From Billgrantia kenyensis (GTDB lineage Bacteria > Pseudomonadota > Gammaproteobacteria > Pseudomonadales > Halomonadaceae): a stretch of DNA of 64,000 nucleotides. Below, in pieces: positions 38,021-46,464 of this stretch. Location of the stretch: the NCBI RefSeq assembly GCF_013697085.1, contig NZ_JACEFT010000016.1:47713-111712 (forward strand), written 5' to 3'. The stretch's first letter is position 1, and each line of letters begins with the position of its first letter. Below the pieces are notes generated by a model that worked only from the letters and a program-made list of their open reading frames with translations, did not search any database and was not told the origin of the DNA. Both the position numbers and the translations under genes were made by a program.

Positions 38021-38226
38021 GCTTGCCCCTGCTTAACCATTTTTTGCAGCTTTCTATATCATGCATAAGCACGCTGTACCAAAAAGCCTTGCCGATCATG
38101 CGAACCTGTTCGGGCCAATCAGGGCCGAGCTTCTCATCGAGAAACTGGTCACAATCCGCGTTCGCGCTACGAATTCACAGGCCGCCGCGGGCAGGTATTA
38201 GAAGAACTGTATACGCACTAGGCCAG

Positions 38227-38243
38227 CGCTCTTCCGCCAGCCC
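38227..38243 (+). repeat. Right attachment repeat
   Basis: Exact copy of the 17-bp selC end repeat, 22 nt before the 3' end of the L,D-transpeptidase gene. The 206 nt between the ATPase gene and this repeat hold no gene I can support. Confidence 0.85.
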
Positions 38244-38264
38244 CCTATTGCTGCAAGGCTTTGC

Positions 38265-38924
38265 TTAACCCTTGATCACCACCCGCGTGCCGATGCGCAG
38301 CCAGGGGTCGAGCGCACGGATCTCCTCGTTGTTGACCGCCACGCAGCCTTCGGTCCAGTCGAAGCTGCTGTGCACGTCGGGATCGCCCTGGCCCAGGCCA
38401 TGAATGCCGATCAGCCCGCCCAGCGCGGTGGTGTGCGGTGCCCGGCCATGGCGCGCGCGGTAGTTCTCGATGTACCAGTACTCCTGCAGGGTGATCTTGC
38501 CGCTACTCAGGGCCTCCTCGGCAACTTGCGCATTGGGATAGTCGAAGCCGAAGAACAGGTCGAAACGCGAGGCGCGGTTGATGCGGTCGACGCGGAACTC
38601 ACCGATCGGCGTCATCGAGCTACCCTTGGCTCGCAGCGGCGCCGCACCGCCGGCACCGAAGGCAAGGTGCTCGATGCGCTTGATCTCATGCTCGCCGCGC
38701 AGCACCCGTACCCGGCGGTTGCGCAGGTCGATGCTGAGCCACACCTCATCGGCGGTCAGCCCCTCGGGCTGAGCCACCGCATCCAGCACCTGCCACAGCG
38801 TCGGCAGCTCTGGCATCACGCCATTAAGTGTGTGAGAAGAATCGGGAATATTGGCCTGGGCTGCCGGCCCAAGCGCGAAGAAGCCTGCCGTCAAGGCGGC
38901 AGCCTGGAAGAATGCCCTGTCCAT
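38265..38924 (-). CDS. L,D-transpeptidase (YkuD/ErfK family), exported
   Basis: The 219-residue protein has a signal peptide (cleavage near AQA-N at about residue 25) and a YkuD catalytic domain with a conserved histidine in IGIHGLGQGD and the nucleophile cysteine in DWTEGCVAVNNEE. It would form 3-3 peptidoglycan cross-links or attach proteins to peptidoglycan in the periplasm. It belongs to the core chromosome: its 3' end is just outside the island boundary and it would be convergent with selC without the insertion. Confidence 0.9.
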   Translation of the reverse strand: MDRAFFQAAALTAGFFALGPAAQANIPDSSHTLNGVMPELPTLWQVLDAVAQPEGLTADEVWLSIDLRNRRVRVLRGEHEIKRIEHLAFGAGGAAPLRAKGSSMTPIGEFRVDRINRASRFDLFFGFDYPNAQVAEEALSSGKITLQEYWYIENYRARHGRAPHTTALGGLIGIHGLGQGDPDVHSSFDWTEGCVAVNNEEIRALDPWLRIGTRVVIKG

Positions 38925-39082
38925 GCAGCCCCTGCCCGTGCGTAATGGAGTTATTGCCGACTCGAGTCGATCGAATTATTCGGACCCGTCAATATGACGC
39001 ATGGGCCGAATATACCATAGGCACGCTAAGGCAAAAGGGGGACTCGCCTCCTTTCGTTGAAACAACGCGGGAAACGCCGCGA

Positions 39083-39328
39083 TCAGGCGCTCGTCGGGCG
39101 AGCTTCTGCCTGGCCCTGAGCCAGCAGCTCGACCGCCTGCCTGGCCAGGGGTGAGAGCTCGCTGCCGTCCTCGTGCAGATACTCCACGATCAGGCGCTTC
39201 ATGCTGCGCGCCCAGAACTTCTTCAGGTGGGTATGCACACGCTCGGCAGCGTCATCACCGTAGTGGGCATTGTTGGCGGCGATCTGGTTCGCCATGTGAA
39301 TCAAAGTATCGAGCTGGCTGCGGCTCAT
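39083..39328 (-). CDS. fdsD: Formate dehydrogenase delta subunit
   Basis: The start at 39328 gives 81 residues beginning MSRSQLDTLIHMANQIAANN, typical of FdsD; a longer frame upstream overlaps fdhD and was rejected. FdsD is a small helical protein needed for full activity of NAD-linked FdsGBA enzymes. It lies 7 nt after fdhD, as the last gene of the fds operon. Confidence 0.88.
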   Translation of the reverse strand: MSRSQLDTLIHMANQIAANNAHYGDDAAERVHTHLKKFWARSMKRLIVEYLHEDGSELSPLARQAVELLAQGQAEARPTSA

Positions 39329-39335
39329 GGCGACT

Positions 39336-40160
39336 TCAACCTCCGCTGGCTTGAACGACCGGCACGGCTTCGGGTGCCGGCTGGTGATAGATGACATGGC
39401 GCCCGGAGCGGGCAAACCCGACCAGCTTCAGGCCGGCCTGGCGCGCCTGCTCGATGGCAAGCGACGTGGCCGCCGATACGGCAACGAGGCATCCGATACC
39501 GGCGCTGGCACACTTCTGTACCATCTCGTAGCTGGCGCGACTGGAAACCAGCACGAAGCCCTGCCGGGGGTCGAACCCGCGGGTGACCAGTGCGCCGATC
39601 AGCTTGTCCAGGGCGTTGTGGCGGCCGACGTCCTCGCGGGCCAGCTGGATCCGCCCGCCGAGGTCGCACCAGGCGGCGCCATGCGTGGCGCCGGTCTCGC
39701 GCTGCAGCGGCTGATGCCACTTGAGTGCCTCCAGCGCCTGCTGGATGGCACCGTCGTCGACGGCGGGAGCCTCCACCCGGCCGATGGGACGAATCGCCTG
39801 CTCCAGCGACTCGGTGCCGCACAGCCCGCAGCCGGTGCGCCCGGCCAGGCTGCGCCGACGCTGCTTGAGCTCCATGAACCGCTGGGTGGCGATCTCGAGA
39901 TGCACGGCGATACCCGCGGGCTCCTCTCGCACCTCGATGCCGTAGAGTTCATCCGGCGTGTGCAGGATGCCCTCGGTGAGGCTGAAGCCGAGGGCGAAGT
40001 CGTCGAGATCGTCCGGCGTGGCCATCATCACGGCGTGGGAGATGCCGTTGTAGACCAGTGCCACCGCGGTCTCCACGGCGATGCTGTCTTCCAGCCGCTC
40101 GGCGCTGCCGGCCCGGCGCACGTCCACCGGAGCTCGACAGCGGCTGTGGTCGTCACTCAT
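39336..40160 (-). CDS. fdhD: Sulfur carrier protein FdhD
   Basis: The start at 40160 overlaps the fdsA end by 8 nt; 25 codons further upstream were rejected. The 274-residue protein has the essential cysteine pair in GRTGCGLCGTESL and family blocks ALVYNGISHAVMMATP and AREDVGRHNALDKLIG. FdhD passes sulfur from IscS to the Mo-bis-MGD cofactor of formate dehydrogenases. It may serve both the NAD-linked enzyme of its own operon and the Sec enzyme FdnG 11 kb away. Confidence 0.95.
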   Translation of the reverse strand: MSDDHSRCRAPVDVRRAGSAERLEDSIAVETAVALVYNGISHAVMMATPDDLDDFALGFSLTEGILHTPDELYGIEVREEPAGIAVHLEIATQRFMELKQRRRSLAGRTGCGLCGTESLEQAIRPIGRVEAPAVDDGAIQQALEALKWHQPLQRETGATHGAAWCDLGGRIQLAREDVGRHNALDKLIGALVTRGFDPRQGFVLVSSRASYEMVQKCASAGIGCLVAVSAATSLAIEQARQAGLKLVGFARSGRHVIYHQPAPEAVPVVQASGG

Positions 40161-43071
40161 TCGCACGCTCCGCTGCGGGCGGTCTGGCCGCTTCGTCCCT
40201 GGCGCCGCGCAGCAGCTGCAGCTGCAGCCGGTCAAAGGTCTGGAACTGGCGCTGCCAGGCGGACGGCTGGCTGACCTTCTCGACCTGCACGGCGGTCACC
40301 TTGTATTCCGGACAGTTGGTCGCCCAGTCGGAGCTGTCGGTGGTGATCACGTTGGCCCCGCTGCCCGGGTGGTGGAAGGTAGTGTAGACCACCCCCGGCG
40401 GCATGCGATCGCTGATCCGTGCACGCAGTACCGTCTGGCCGGCGCGACTGGTGATGCCGACCCAGTCGCCGTCGCGCACGCCGCGCAGCTCGGCGTCGGC
40501 CGGGTGCAACTCGAGCACGTCCTCGTCGTGCCAGGCCTGGTTGTGCGTGCGCCGGGTCTGGGCGCCGACGTTGTACTGGGAGAGGATGCGCCCGGTGGTC
40601 AGCAGCAGCGGGAAGCGCCGGTTGCTGAGCTCGTCGCTGGCCACGTAATCGGTGATGGCGAACTGGCCGAGACCGATGGGGAAGTCCTCGACGTGCATGG
40701 TCGGGGTGCCCTCGGGGTGCGCAGCGTTGCACGGCCACTGGATGCTGCCCAGCGCGTCGAGCCGCGCATAGCTTACCCCGGTGAAGCTCGGCGTGAGGGA
40801 GGCGATCTCGTCCACGATCTGCGCCGGGTGGTCGTAGTGCATGGGATAGCCCAGCGCATTGGCCAGGTCGATGGTCACTTCCCAGTCCTGCTTGCCGGCC
40901 AGCGGCGGCATCACCTTGCGCACCCGGTTGATGCGCCGTTCGGCGTTGGTAAAGGTGCCGTCCTTCTCGAGGAACGAGGAGCCCGGCAGCAGCACGTGGG
41001 CGAACTTGGCCGTCTCGTTGAGGAAGATATCCTGCACGATCAGGCACTCCAGCGAGCGCAGCGCCTCCTCCACGTGCTGGGTATTGGGGTCGGACTGGGC
41101 GATGTCCTCGCCCTGCACGTAGAGCGCCTTGAAGTCGCCGGCCACGGCGGCATCGAACATGTTGGGGATGCGCAGGCCCGGCTCGTCGTCGATGGGCACG
41201 CCCCAGGCCGCCTCGAAGCGCTCGCGCACGGCGGGGTCGCCGACGTGCTGGTAGCCCGGCAGCTCGTGGGGGAAGGAGCCCATGTCGCAGGAGCCCTGGA
41301 CGTTGTTCTGCCCGCGCAGCGGGTTGACGCCCACCCCTTCGCGGCCGATGTTGCCGGTGGCCATGGCCAGGTTGGCGATGCCCATCACCATGCTCGAGCC
41401 CTGGCTGTGTTCGGTGACGCCGAGACCGTAGTAGATCGCGCCGTTGGGCGCCTGGGCATAGGTGCGTGCGGCACGACGCACCTGCTCGGCGGGCACGCCG
41501 GTGATCGCCTCGACGTTCTCCGGCGCATGGCGCGGGTCGAGGATGAACTCACGCCAGGCCTGATAGCCCGCCGCGTCGCAGCGCTTGGCGATGAACTCGC
41601 GATCCTCGAGCCCTTCGCTGATCACCACGTGGGCCATGGCATTGATCATCGCCACGTTGGTGCCGGGGCGCAGGGCGAGATGCTGGGCACCGCGATGGCG
41701 TGGCGTCTTGAGCAGATCGATGCGGCGCGGGTCGACGACGATCAGCTCGGCGCCCTGACGCAGGCGACGACGCATCTGCGAGGCGAACACAGGGTGGGCG
41801 TCGGTGGGGTTGGCGCCGATGACCACGATCACATCGGCCTGCATCACCGAATCGAAGGTCTGGGTACCGGCAGACTCACCCAGCGTCGTCTTGAGGCCGT
41901 AGCCGGTGGGCGAATGGCACACCCGGGCACAGGTATCGGTGTTGTTGTTGCGGAAAGCCGCACGCACCAGCTTCTGCACCAGGTAGGTCTCCTCGTTGGT
42001 GCAGCGCGACGAGGTGATGCCGCCGATGCTTTCGCGGCCGTACCTGGCCTGGATCGCCTTGAGCCGCTCGGCGGCGAAGGCGATCGCCTCCTCCCAGCCC
42101 ACCTCGCGCCAGGGCTGGTCGATGGTCTCACGGATCATCGGCGTCTTCAGGCGGTCGGGGTGGGTGGCGTAGCCGAAGGCGAAGCGGCCCTTGACGCAGG
42201 AGTGGCCGTGGTTGGCGTCGCCGCCCTTGTACGGCACCATGCGCACCACCCGGTCGCCCTGCATCTCAGCCTTGAACGAGCAGCCCACGCCGCAGTAGGC
42301 GCAGGTGGTCACCACGCTGTGCTCCGGCTGGCCCTGCTCGATCACCGATTTTTCCATCAGCGTCGAGGTCGGGCAGGCCTGCACGCAGGCGCCACAGGAG
42401 ACGCACTCGGAATCCATGAACGCCTCGCTCTGGCCGGCGGCGACCTTGGACTCGAAGCCGCGCCCCTCGATGGTCAGGGCAAAGGTGCCCTGCACCTCTT
42501 CACAGGCGCGCACGCAGCGCGAGCAGACGATGCACTTGCTGGGGTCGAAGCTGAAATAGGGGTTGGAGTCGTCGGTCTCGGCGTCCAGATGATTGTCGCC
42601 GTCGAAGCCGTAGCGCACCTCGCGCAGCCCCACCGCACCGGCCATGTCCTGCAGTTCGCAGTCGCCGTTGGCCGGACAGGTCAGGCAGTCCAGCGGGTGA
42701 TCGGAGATGTAGAGCTCCATCACGTTGCGCCGCAGCTTGGCCAGCCGTGCGTTCTGGGTGGTGACCTGCATGCCGGCCGCGACCGGCGTGGTGCAGGAGG
42801 CCGGCAGGCCGCGCCTGCCCTCGATCTGCACCGCGCACAGGCGGCAGGAGCCGAACGCCTCGAGGTTGTCCGAGGCGCACAGCTTGGGAATGTTGATGTC
42901 GGCCAGCGCCGCTGCGCGCAGCACCGAGGTGCCTTCGGGCACGGTGATCGCAACGCCGTCGATCTCGAGGCTGACCAGCGTCTCGGAGAGCCGCGCCGGG
43001 GTGCCGTAGTCGCGCTCCGGCAAGAAGTGCTGCGGAGCGGGCGTCTGCTTGGGATCGTAATAGTTCAACAT
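40153..43071 (-). CDS. fdsA: NAD-dependent formate dehydrogenase alpha subunit
   Basis: The start MLNYYDPKQTPAPQHF at 43071 was chosen because residues before it are shadow frame inside fdsB. The 972-residue protein has an N-terminal 2Fe-2S domain (FGSCRLCAVQIEGRRG), a CxxC NuoG-like site (LDCLTCPANGDCELQ), two 4Fe-4S sets (CIVCSRCVRAC, CVSCGACVQACP), then the Mo/W-bis-MGD domain with CAYCGVGCSF. The active-site residue is cysteine (CARVCHSPTGYG), not Sec. It oxidises formate in the cytoplasm and passes electrons to FdsB/G and NAD+. Confidence 0.96.
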   Translation of the reverse strand: MLNYYDPKQTPAPQHFLPERDYGTPARLSETLVSLEIDGVAITVPEGTSVLRAAALADINIPKLCASDNLEAFGSCRLCAVQIEGRRGLPASCTTPVAAGMQVTTQNARLAKLRRNVMELYISDHPLDCLTCPANGDCELQDMAGAVGLREVRYGFDGDNHLDAETDDSNPYFSFDPSKCIVCSRCVRACEEVQGTFALTIEGRGFESKVAAGQSEAFMDSECVSCGACVQACPTSTLMEKSVIEQGQPEHSVVTTCAYCGVGCSFKAEMQGDRVVRMVPYKGGDANHGHSCVKGRFAFGYATHPDRLKTPMIRETIDQPWREVGWEEAIAFAAERLKAIQARYGRESIGGITSSRCTNEETYLVQKLVRAAFRNNNTDTCARVCHSPTGYGLKTTLGESAGTQTFDSVMQADVIVVIGANPTDAHPVFASQMRRRLRQGAELIVVDPRRIDLLKTPRHRGAQHLALRPGTNVAMINAMAHVVISEGLEDREFIAKRCDAAGYQAWREFILDPRHAPENVEAITGVPAEQVRRAARTYAQAPNGAIYYGLGVTEHSQGSSMVMGIANLAMATGNIGREGVGVNPLRGQNNVQGSCDMGSFPHELPGYQHVGDPAVRERFEAAWGVPIDDEPGLRIPNMFDAAVAGDFKALYVQGEDIAQSDPNTQHVEEALRSLECLIVQDIFLNETAKFAHVLLPGSSFLEKDGTFTNAERRINRVRKVMPPLAGKQDWEVTIDLANALGYPMHYDHPAQIVDEIASLTPSFTGVSYARLDALGSIQWPCNAAHPEGTPTMHVEDFPIGLGQFAITDYVASDELSNRRFPLLLTTGRILSQYNVGAQTRRTHNQAWHDEDVLELHPADAELRGVRDGDWVGITSRAGQTVLRARISDRMPPGVVYTTFHHPGSGANVITTDSSDWATNCPEYKVTAVQVEKVSQPSAWQRQFQTFDRLQLQLLRGARDEAARPPAAERANE

Positions 43072-43088
43072 ATCGGGCCTCCTCCCGC

Positions 43089-44639
43089 TCAATGCGGCTG
43101 CGCGTCGCGCTGCAGATCGTCGGGAAAGTGTTTCATCACGCTCTGCACGGGGAACGGCGTCATGCCGCCCATGGCGCAGAGAGAGCCGTCCACCATGGTC
43201 TCGCACAGGTCGGCGAGCAGTACGAGATTGGCCTCGCGACGCTCACCGGCACGGATGCGGTCGATCACCTCGACGCCGCGCACCGATCCGATGCGGCAGG
43301 GGGTGCACTTGCCGCAGGATTCCACCGTGCAGAACTCCATGGCGAAGCGCGCCTGCTCGGCCATGTCCACCGTGTCGTCGAACATCACCACGCCGCCGTG
43401 GCCGAGTACCGCGCCGACCTCGGCGAAGGCCTCGTAGTCGAGCGGCAAGTCCCACTGGCTGTCGGGCAGATAGGCGCCCAAGGGGCCGCCCACCTGCACC
43501 GCACGCAGCGGTCGACCGCTGAAGGTGCCGCCGCCAAACGCCTCCATCAGCTGGCGCAGGGTGGTGCCGAAGGCCAGCTCCACCAGCCCGCCGCGCTGGA
43601 CGTTGCCGGCCAGCTGCAGCGCCAGGGTGCCCCGCGAACGGCCCATGCCGCAGTCGGCGTAAGCCTGCCCGCCCTCGCTGAGGATGAAGGGCACCGCCGC
43701 CAGCGACAGCACGTTGTTGACCACGGTGGGCAGACCGAACAGGCCTTCGATGGCCGGCAGCGGCGGCTTGAAGCGCACCATGCCTCGCTTGCCTTCAAGG
43801 CTTTCGAGCAGCGAGGTCTCCTCGCCGCAGATGTAGGCGCCGGCCCCCAGACGCACCTCGAGGTGGAACGCGTGGCCGCTGCCGAGGATGTCGCCACCGA
43901 GATAGCCGGCGGCCTCGGCGCGGGAGATGGCCTCATTGAAGATCTCCTGGGCCAGCGGATACTCCGAGCGCAGGTAGACGTAGCCCTGGGTGGCACCCAC
44001 GGCGAGGCCGGCGATGGCCATGCCCTCGATCAGCAGGTAGGGATCGCACTCCATCACCAGGCGGTCGGCGAAGGTGCCGGAGTCGCCCTCGTCGGCGTTG
44101 CAGACGATGTACTTCTGCGCGGCGGGGGCATCGAGCACGGTCTGCCACTTGATACCAGTGGGGAACGCCGCGCCGCCGCGACCGCGCAGGCCGGAGGTCT
44201 TGACCTCGTCGACGATGGCCTGGGGAGCGAGACCAAGCGCCCGGCGCAGGCCGCGGAAGCCGTCGTGGGCGCAGTAGTCCTCCAGCGACAGCGGGTCGGT
44301 GACGCCGATACGCGAAAAGGTCAGGCGCTGCTGGGCCTGAAGATAGGGAATCTCCTCGGCCGGCCCCTGGCAAAGCGACGATGCCTCGCCGCCCTCGAGC
44401 AAGCCAGCCTCGAACAGTCCGGCCACGTCCTCAGGGGCTACCGGCCCGTAGGCGATGCGCCCGGCGGCGGTCTCGACCTCGACCAGCGGCTCCAGCCAGA
44501 ACAGCCCGCGGGAGCCGTTGCGCACCAGTTCGATCTCGACGCCACGGGCCTCGGCCTCGGCCTCGATGCGCTGCACGACCTCGTCGGCGCCCAGCGCCAG
44601 CGCGGTGGTCTCGCGGGGAACGAAGAGTCTCGTGGTCAT
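43089..44639 (-). CDS. fdsB: NAD-dependent formate dehydrogenase beta subunit
   Basis: The 516-residue protein is NuoF-like, with a short N-terminal thioredoxin-like extension (about residues 1-100). It has the FMN/NADH region LRGRGGAAFPTGIKW, the flavin pocket CNADEGDSGTFADR, and the 4Fe-4S site ESCGKCTPCRIGSVRG. It takes electrons from the Fe-S chain and reduces NAD+. Its start touches the fdsG stop (TGATG), so translation is coupled. Confidence 0.95.
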   Translation of the reverse strand: MTTRLFVPRETTALALGADEVVQRIEAEAEARGVEIELVRNGSRGLFWLEPLVEVETAAGRIAYGPVAPEDVAGLFEAGLLEGGEASSLCQGPAEEIPYLQAQQRLTFSRIGVTDPLSLEDYCAHDGFRGLRRALGLAPQAIVDEVKTSGLRGRGGAAFPTGIKWQTVLDAPAAQKYIVCNADEGDSGTFADRLVMECDPYLLIEGMAIAGLAVGATQGYVYLRSEYPLAQEIFNEAISRAEAAGYLGGDILGSGHAFHLEVRLGAGAYICGEETSLLESLEGKRGMVRFKPPLPAIEGLFGLPTVVNNVLSLAAVPFILSEGGQAYADCGMGRSRGTLALQLAGNVQRGGLVELAFGTTLRQLMEAFGGGTFSGRPLRAVQVGGPLGAYLPDSQWDLPLDYEAFAEVGAVLGHGGVVMFDDTVDMAEQARFAMEFCTVESCGKCTPCRIGSVRGVEVIDRIRAGERREANLVLLADLCETMVDGSLCAMGGMTPFPVQSVMKHFPDDLQRDAQPH

Positions 44640-45136
44640 CAGCTCACCTTTAGCACTTGGGTGGTCAGTTCATCGACCAGCCGGTCGAAGCGCTCGGGGG
44701 TGACCCGGGCCAGGATGCGGTCGTCGACGCGCAGCGACGGCCCGCAGGCGCAGTTGCCCAGGCAGTAGACCGGCTCCAGGGTGATCTCGCGGTCGGCGGT
44801 GGTCTGGTGGTAGTCGATCCCCAGGGTGTCCCGCGCGTGCATTTCCAGTGCCCGTGAGCCCCGCGCCTGGCAAGCCTCGGCGCGACAGATCTGCACCACG
44901 TGGCGCCCCGGCGGCGTGGTGCGGAAGTGATGGTAGAAGCTGATCACGCCGTGCACCTCGGCACGGGTGAGCTGCAGCGATTCGGCGATGAGCGGCACCG
45001 CCTCGCGCGGCACGTAGCCGCAGCGGTCCTGGATCGCATGCAGGATGGGGAGCAGAGCGCCGGGCTTGTGCTTCAGGGCGTCGATCTCGTCCTGAATCAT
45101 CTGGGGCGTCCATGAAGGGAATGGGCTATTGAGCAT
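44639..45136 (-). CDS. fdsG: NAD-dependent formate dehydrogenase gamma subunit
   Basis: The start at 45136 follows GAGGCCAGGCC; eleven upstream codons were not included. The 165-residue NuoE-like protein has the four cysteine ligands of a 2Fe-2S cluster in ICRAEACQARGS and YCLGNCACGPS. It pairs with FdsB. First gene of the operon fdsG-fdsB-fdsA-fdhD-fdsD. Confidence 0.94.
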   Translation of the reverse strand: MLNSPFPSWTPQMIQDEIDALKHKPGALLPILHAIQDRCGYVPREAVPLIAESLQLTRAEVHGVISFYHHFRTTPPGRHVVQICRAEACQARGSRALEMHARDTLGIDYHQTTADREITLEPVYCLGNCACGPSLRVDDRILARVTPERFDRLVDELTTQVLKVS

Positions 45137-45219
45137 GGCCTGGCCTCGAAGCGAACGTATGGAGCGCATCTTCTGGCGTCTTGCGTCGGTACGTTCGAAG
45201 CTGCTGGTTACGGTCTAGT

Positions 45220-45252
45220 TATGCACCACTTATTTATGTACTACAGTGCATA
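45220..45252. promoter_or_regulatory. Inverted repeat between fdsG and its putative regulator
   Basis: TATGCAC and GTGCATA are perfect 7-bp arms with 19 bp between them, in the 204-nt divergent region, about 85-115 nt before fdsG. The spacing fits a dimer touching two helical turns. It may be the binding site of the divergent regulator. Confidence 0.4.
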
Positions 45253-45340
45253 TATTGGATAAGGTGCCCGTAGCATCATGAGTGCGTATTTGTGAAGGTA
45301 GCAGTCCTGCCTGGGTTACGAAATATGAAAAACACATCAT

Positions 45341-46405
45341 ATGAAACGCATTAAAATCGAACCTGCCTGGTCCTTCACCGACGAGGCCGGCAACCGCCTG
45401 GATCCGCAGCTGTTCGGGCTGCTGCAGGGCATCCATCGCAGTGGCAAGCTGACCGAGGCCGCTGCCGAGGTCGGTATCTCCTACCGCCATGCCTGGAACC
45501 TGCTGAATAAATGGGCCACCTTCTTCGGTGCCGCCCTGGTGGAGATGCAGAAGGGCCGTGGCGCACGGCTCACCCCGCTGGGCGACAAGCTGCTGTGGGC
45601 ACGCCAGCGGGTGGCCGCCCGGCTCGGACCGCAGCTGGAAAGCCTCGGCTCGGAGCTCAATCTCGAGCTGCAGCAGCTGTTCGAGGGTGTCGAACCGGTG
45701 CTGCGCATGCACGCCAGCCACGGCTATGCGGTGGCGCTGCTGCCCAGGTTCGCCAGCGACTTTCAGCTCGACCTGCAGTACTGCAGCCCCCAGGAGGCGC
45801 TGTCGGCGCTCAATCGCGGCGCCTGCGACGTGGCCGGCTACCACATGCCGACCTCGGCGACCCGGGGTCCGCTGATGCAGGGCTACCGCCGTCAGCTGCG
45901 GCCGCGCAGTCACAGCATCATTCGCTTCATCACCCGCTGTCAGGGGCTGATGCTAGCGCCGGGCAACCCCAAAGGGGTAGCCGGCCTGGCCGATCTGGTG
46001 CGCGAAGACGTGCGCTTCATCAACCGCCAGCAGGCCTCCGGCACCCGGGCACTGCTCGATATCCTGCTGCGGGAGGCGGGCCTCTCGTCACAGCGCATCC
46101 GCGGCTTCGAACTGGAGGAGTACACTCACTCCGCCGTGGCCGCCTACATCGCCGCCGGCATGGCCGATGTCGGCTTCGGCGTCGAGGCCGCCGCGCACCA
46201 GTTCGGCCTGGATTTCCTGCCGCTGGCCACCGAGCACTACCTGCTGCTGTGTCAGCGCAGCAGCCTGGCGGACCCCAGCGTCGTACGTCTGCTCGAGATG
46301 ATCCGCAGTCAACCGTTCCAGGCGGCCGTTCGCGAGCTCCCCGGCTACTCGCTGGACCGCTGCGGCGAGGTGTGCAGCGTCGACGAGCTGTTCGATGACG
46401 CCTGA
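45341..46405 (+). CDS. Winged-helix regulator with periplasmic-binding-like domain, candidate fds regulator
   Basis: The 354-residue protein has an N-terminal ModE/LysR-like winged helix (about residues 15-80, LTEAAAEVGISYRHAWNLLN) and a C-terminal type-2 periplasmic-binding-like domain (PBP_like; RFINRQQASGTRALLDILL). It is divergent from fdsG, the position of the FdsR regulators of NAD-linked formate dehydrogenases in Cupriavidus. It likely controls the fds operon in response to formate or to molybdate/tungstate status. The effector is not known. Confidence 0.82.
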   Translation: MKRIKIEPAWSFTDEAGNRLDPQLFGLLQGIHRSGKLTEAAAEVGISYRHAWNLLNKWATFFGAALVEMQKGRGARLTPLGDKLLWARQRVAARLGPQLESLGSELNLELQQLFEGVEPVLRMHASHGYAVALLPRFASDFQLDLQYCSPQEALSALNRGACDVAGYHMPTSATRGPLMQGYRRQLRPRSHSIIRFITRCQGLMLAPGNPKGVAGLADLVREDVRFINRQQASGTRALLDILLREAGLSSQRIRGFELEEYTHSAVAAYIAAGMADVGFGVEAAAHQFGLDFLPLATEHYLLLCQRSSLADPSVVRLLEMIRSQPFQAAVRELPGYSLDRCGEVCSVDELFDDA

Positions 46406-46464
46406 CCGCCCCTAAAAATCGACTACTCTGAGCCCTGTCCCGCCCACCTACGAGAGCGAAGACA

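Larger units (their letters stand above)
34897..38243. mobile_element. Mini genomic island inserted at selC
   Basis: A 17-bp sequence covering the 3' end of tRNA-Sec (34897-34913) is repeated exactly at 38227-38243. Between the copies are three minus-strand genes (DUF4041/GIY-YIG, STAS-like, GHKL ATPase) with visibly lower GC than the flanking fdn/sel and fds genes. This is the usual result of tRNA-targeted integration. No integrase is present, so the element is a remnant, or is mobilised in trans. Confidence 0.82.

Noticed and set aside
38100..38219. Short plus-strand frame before the right repeat ending in RYEFTGRRGQVLEELYTH, as a possible integrase remnant
   Set aside because: It has no start or ribosome site and no recognisable integrase motif; too short to judge.
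40081..43437. Open frame of 1,118 codons on the plus strand
   Set aside because: It is antisense to fdsA, whose iron-sulfur and molybdopterin motifs are unmistakable.
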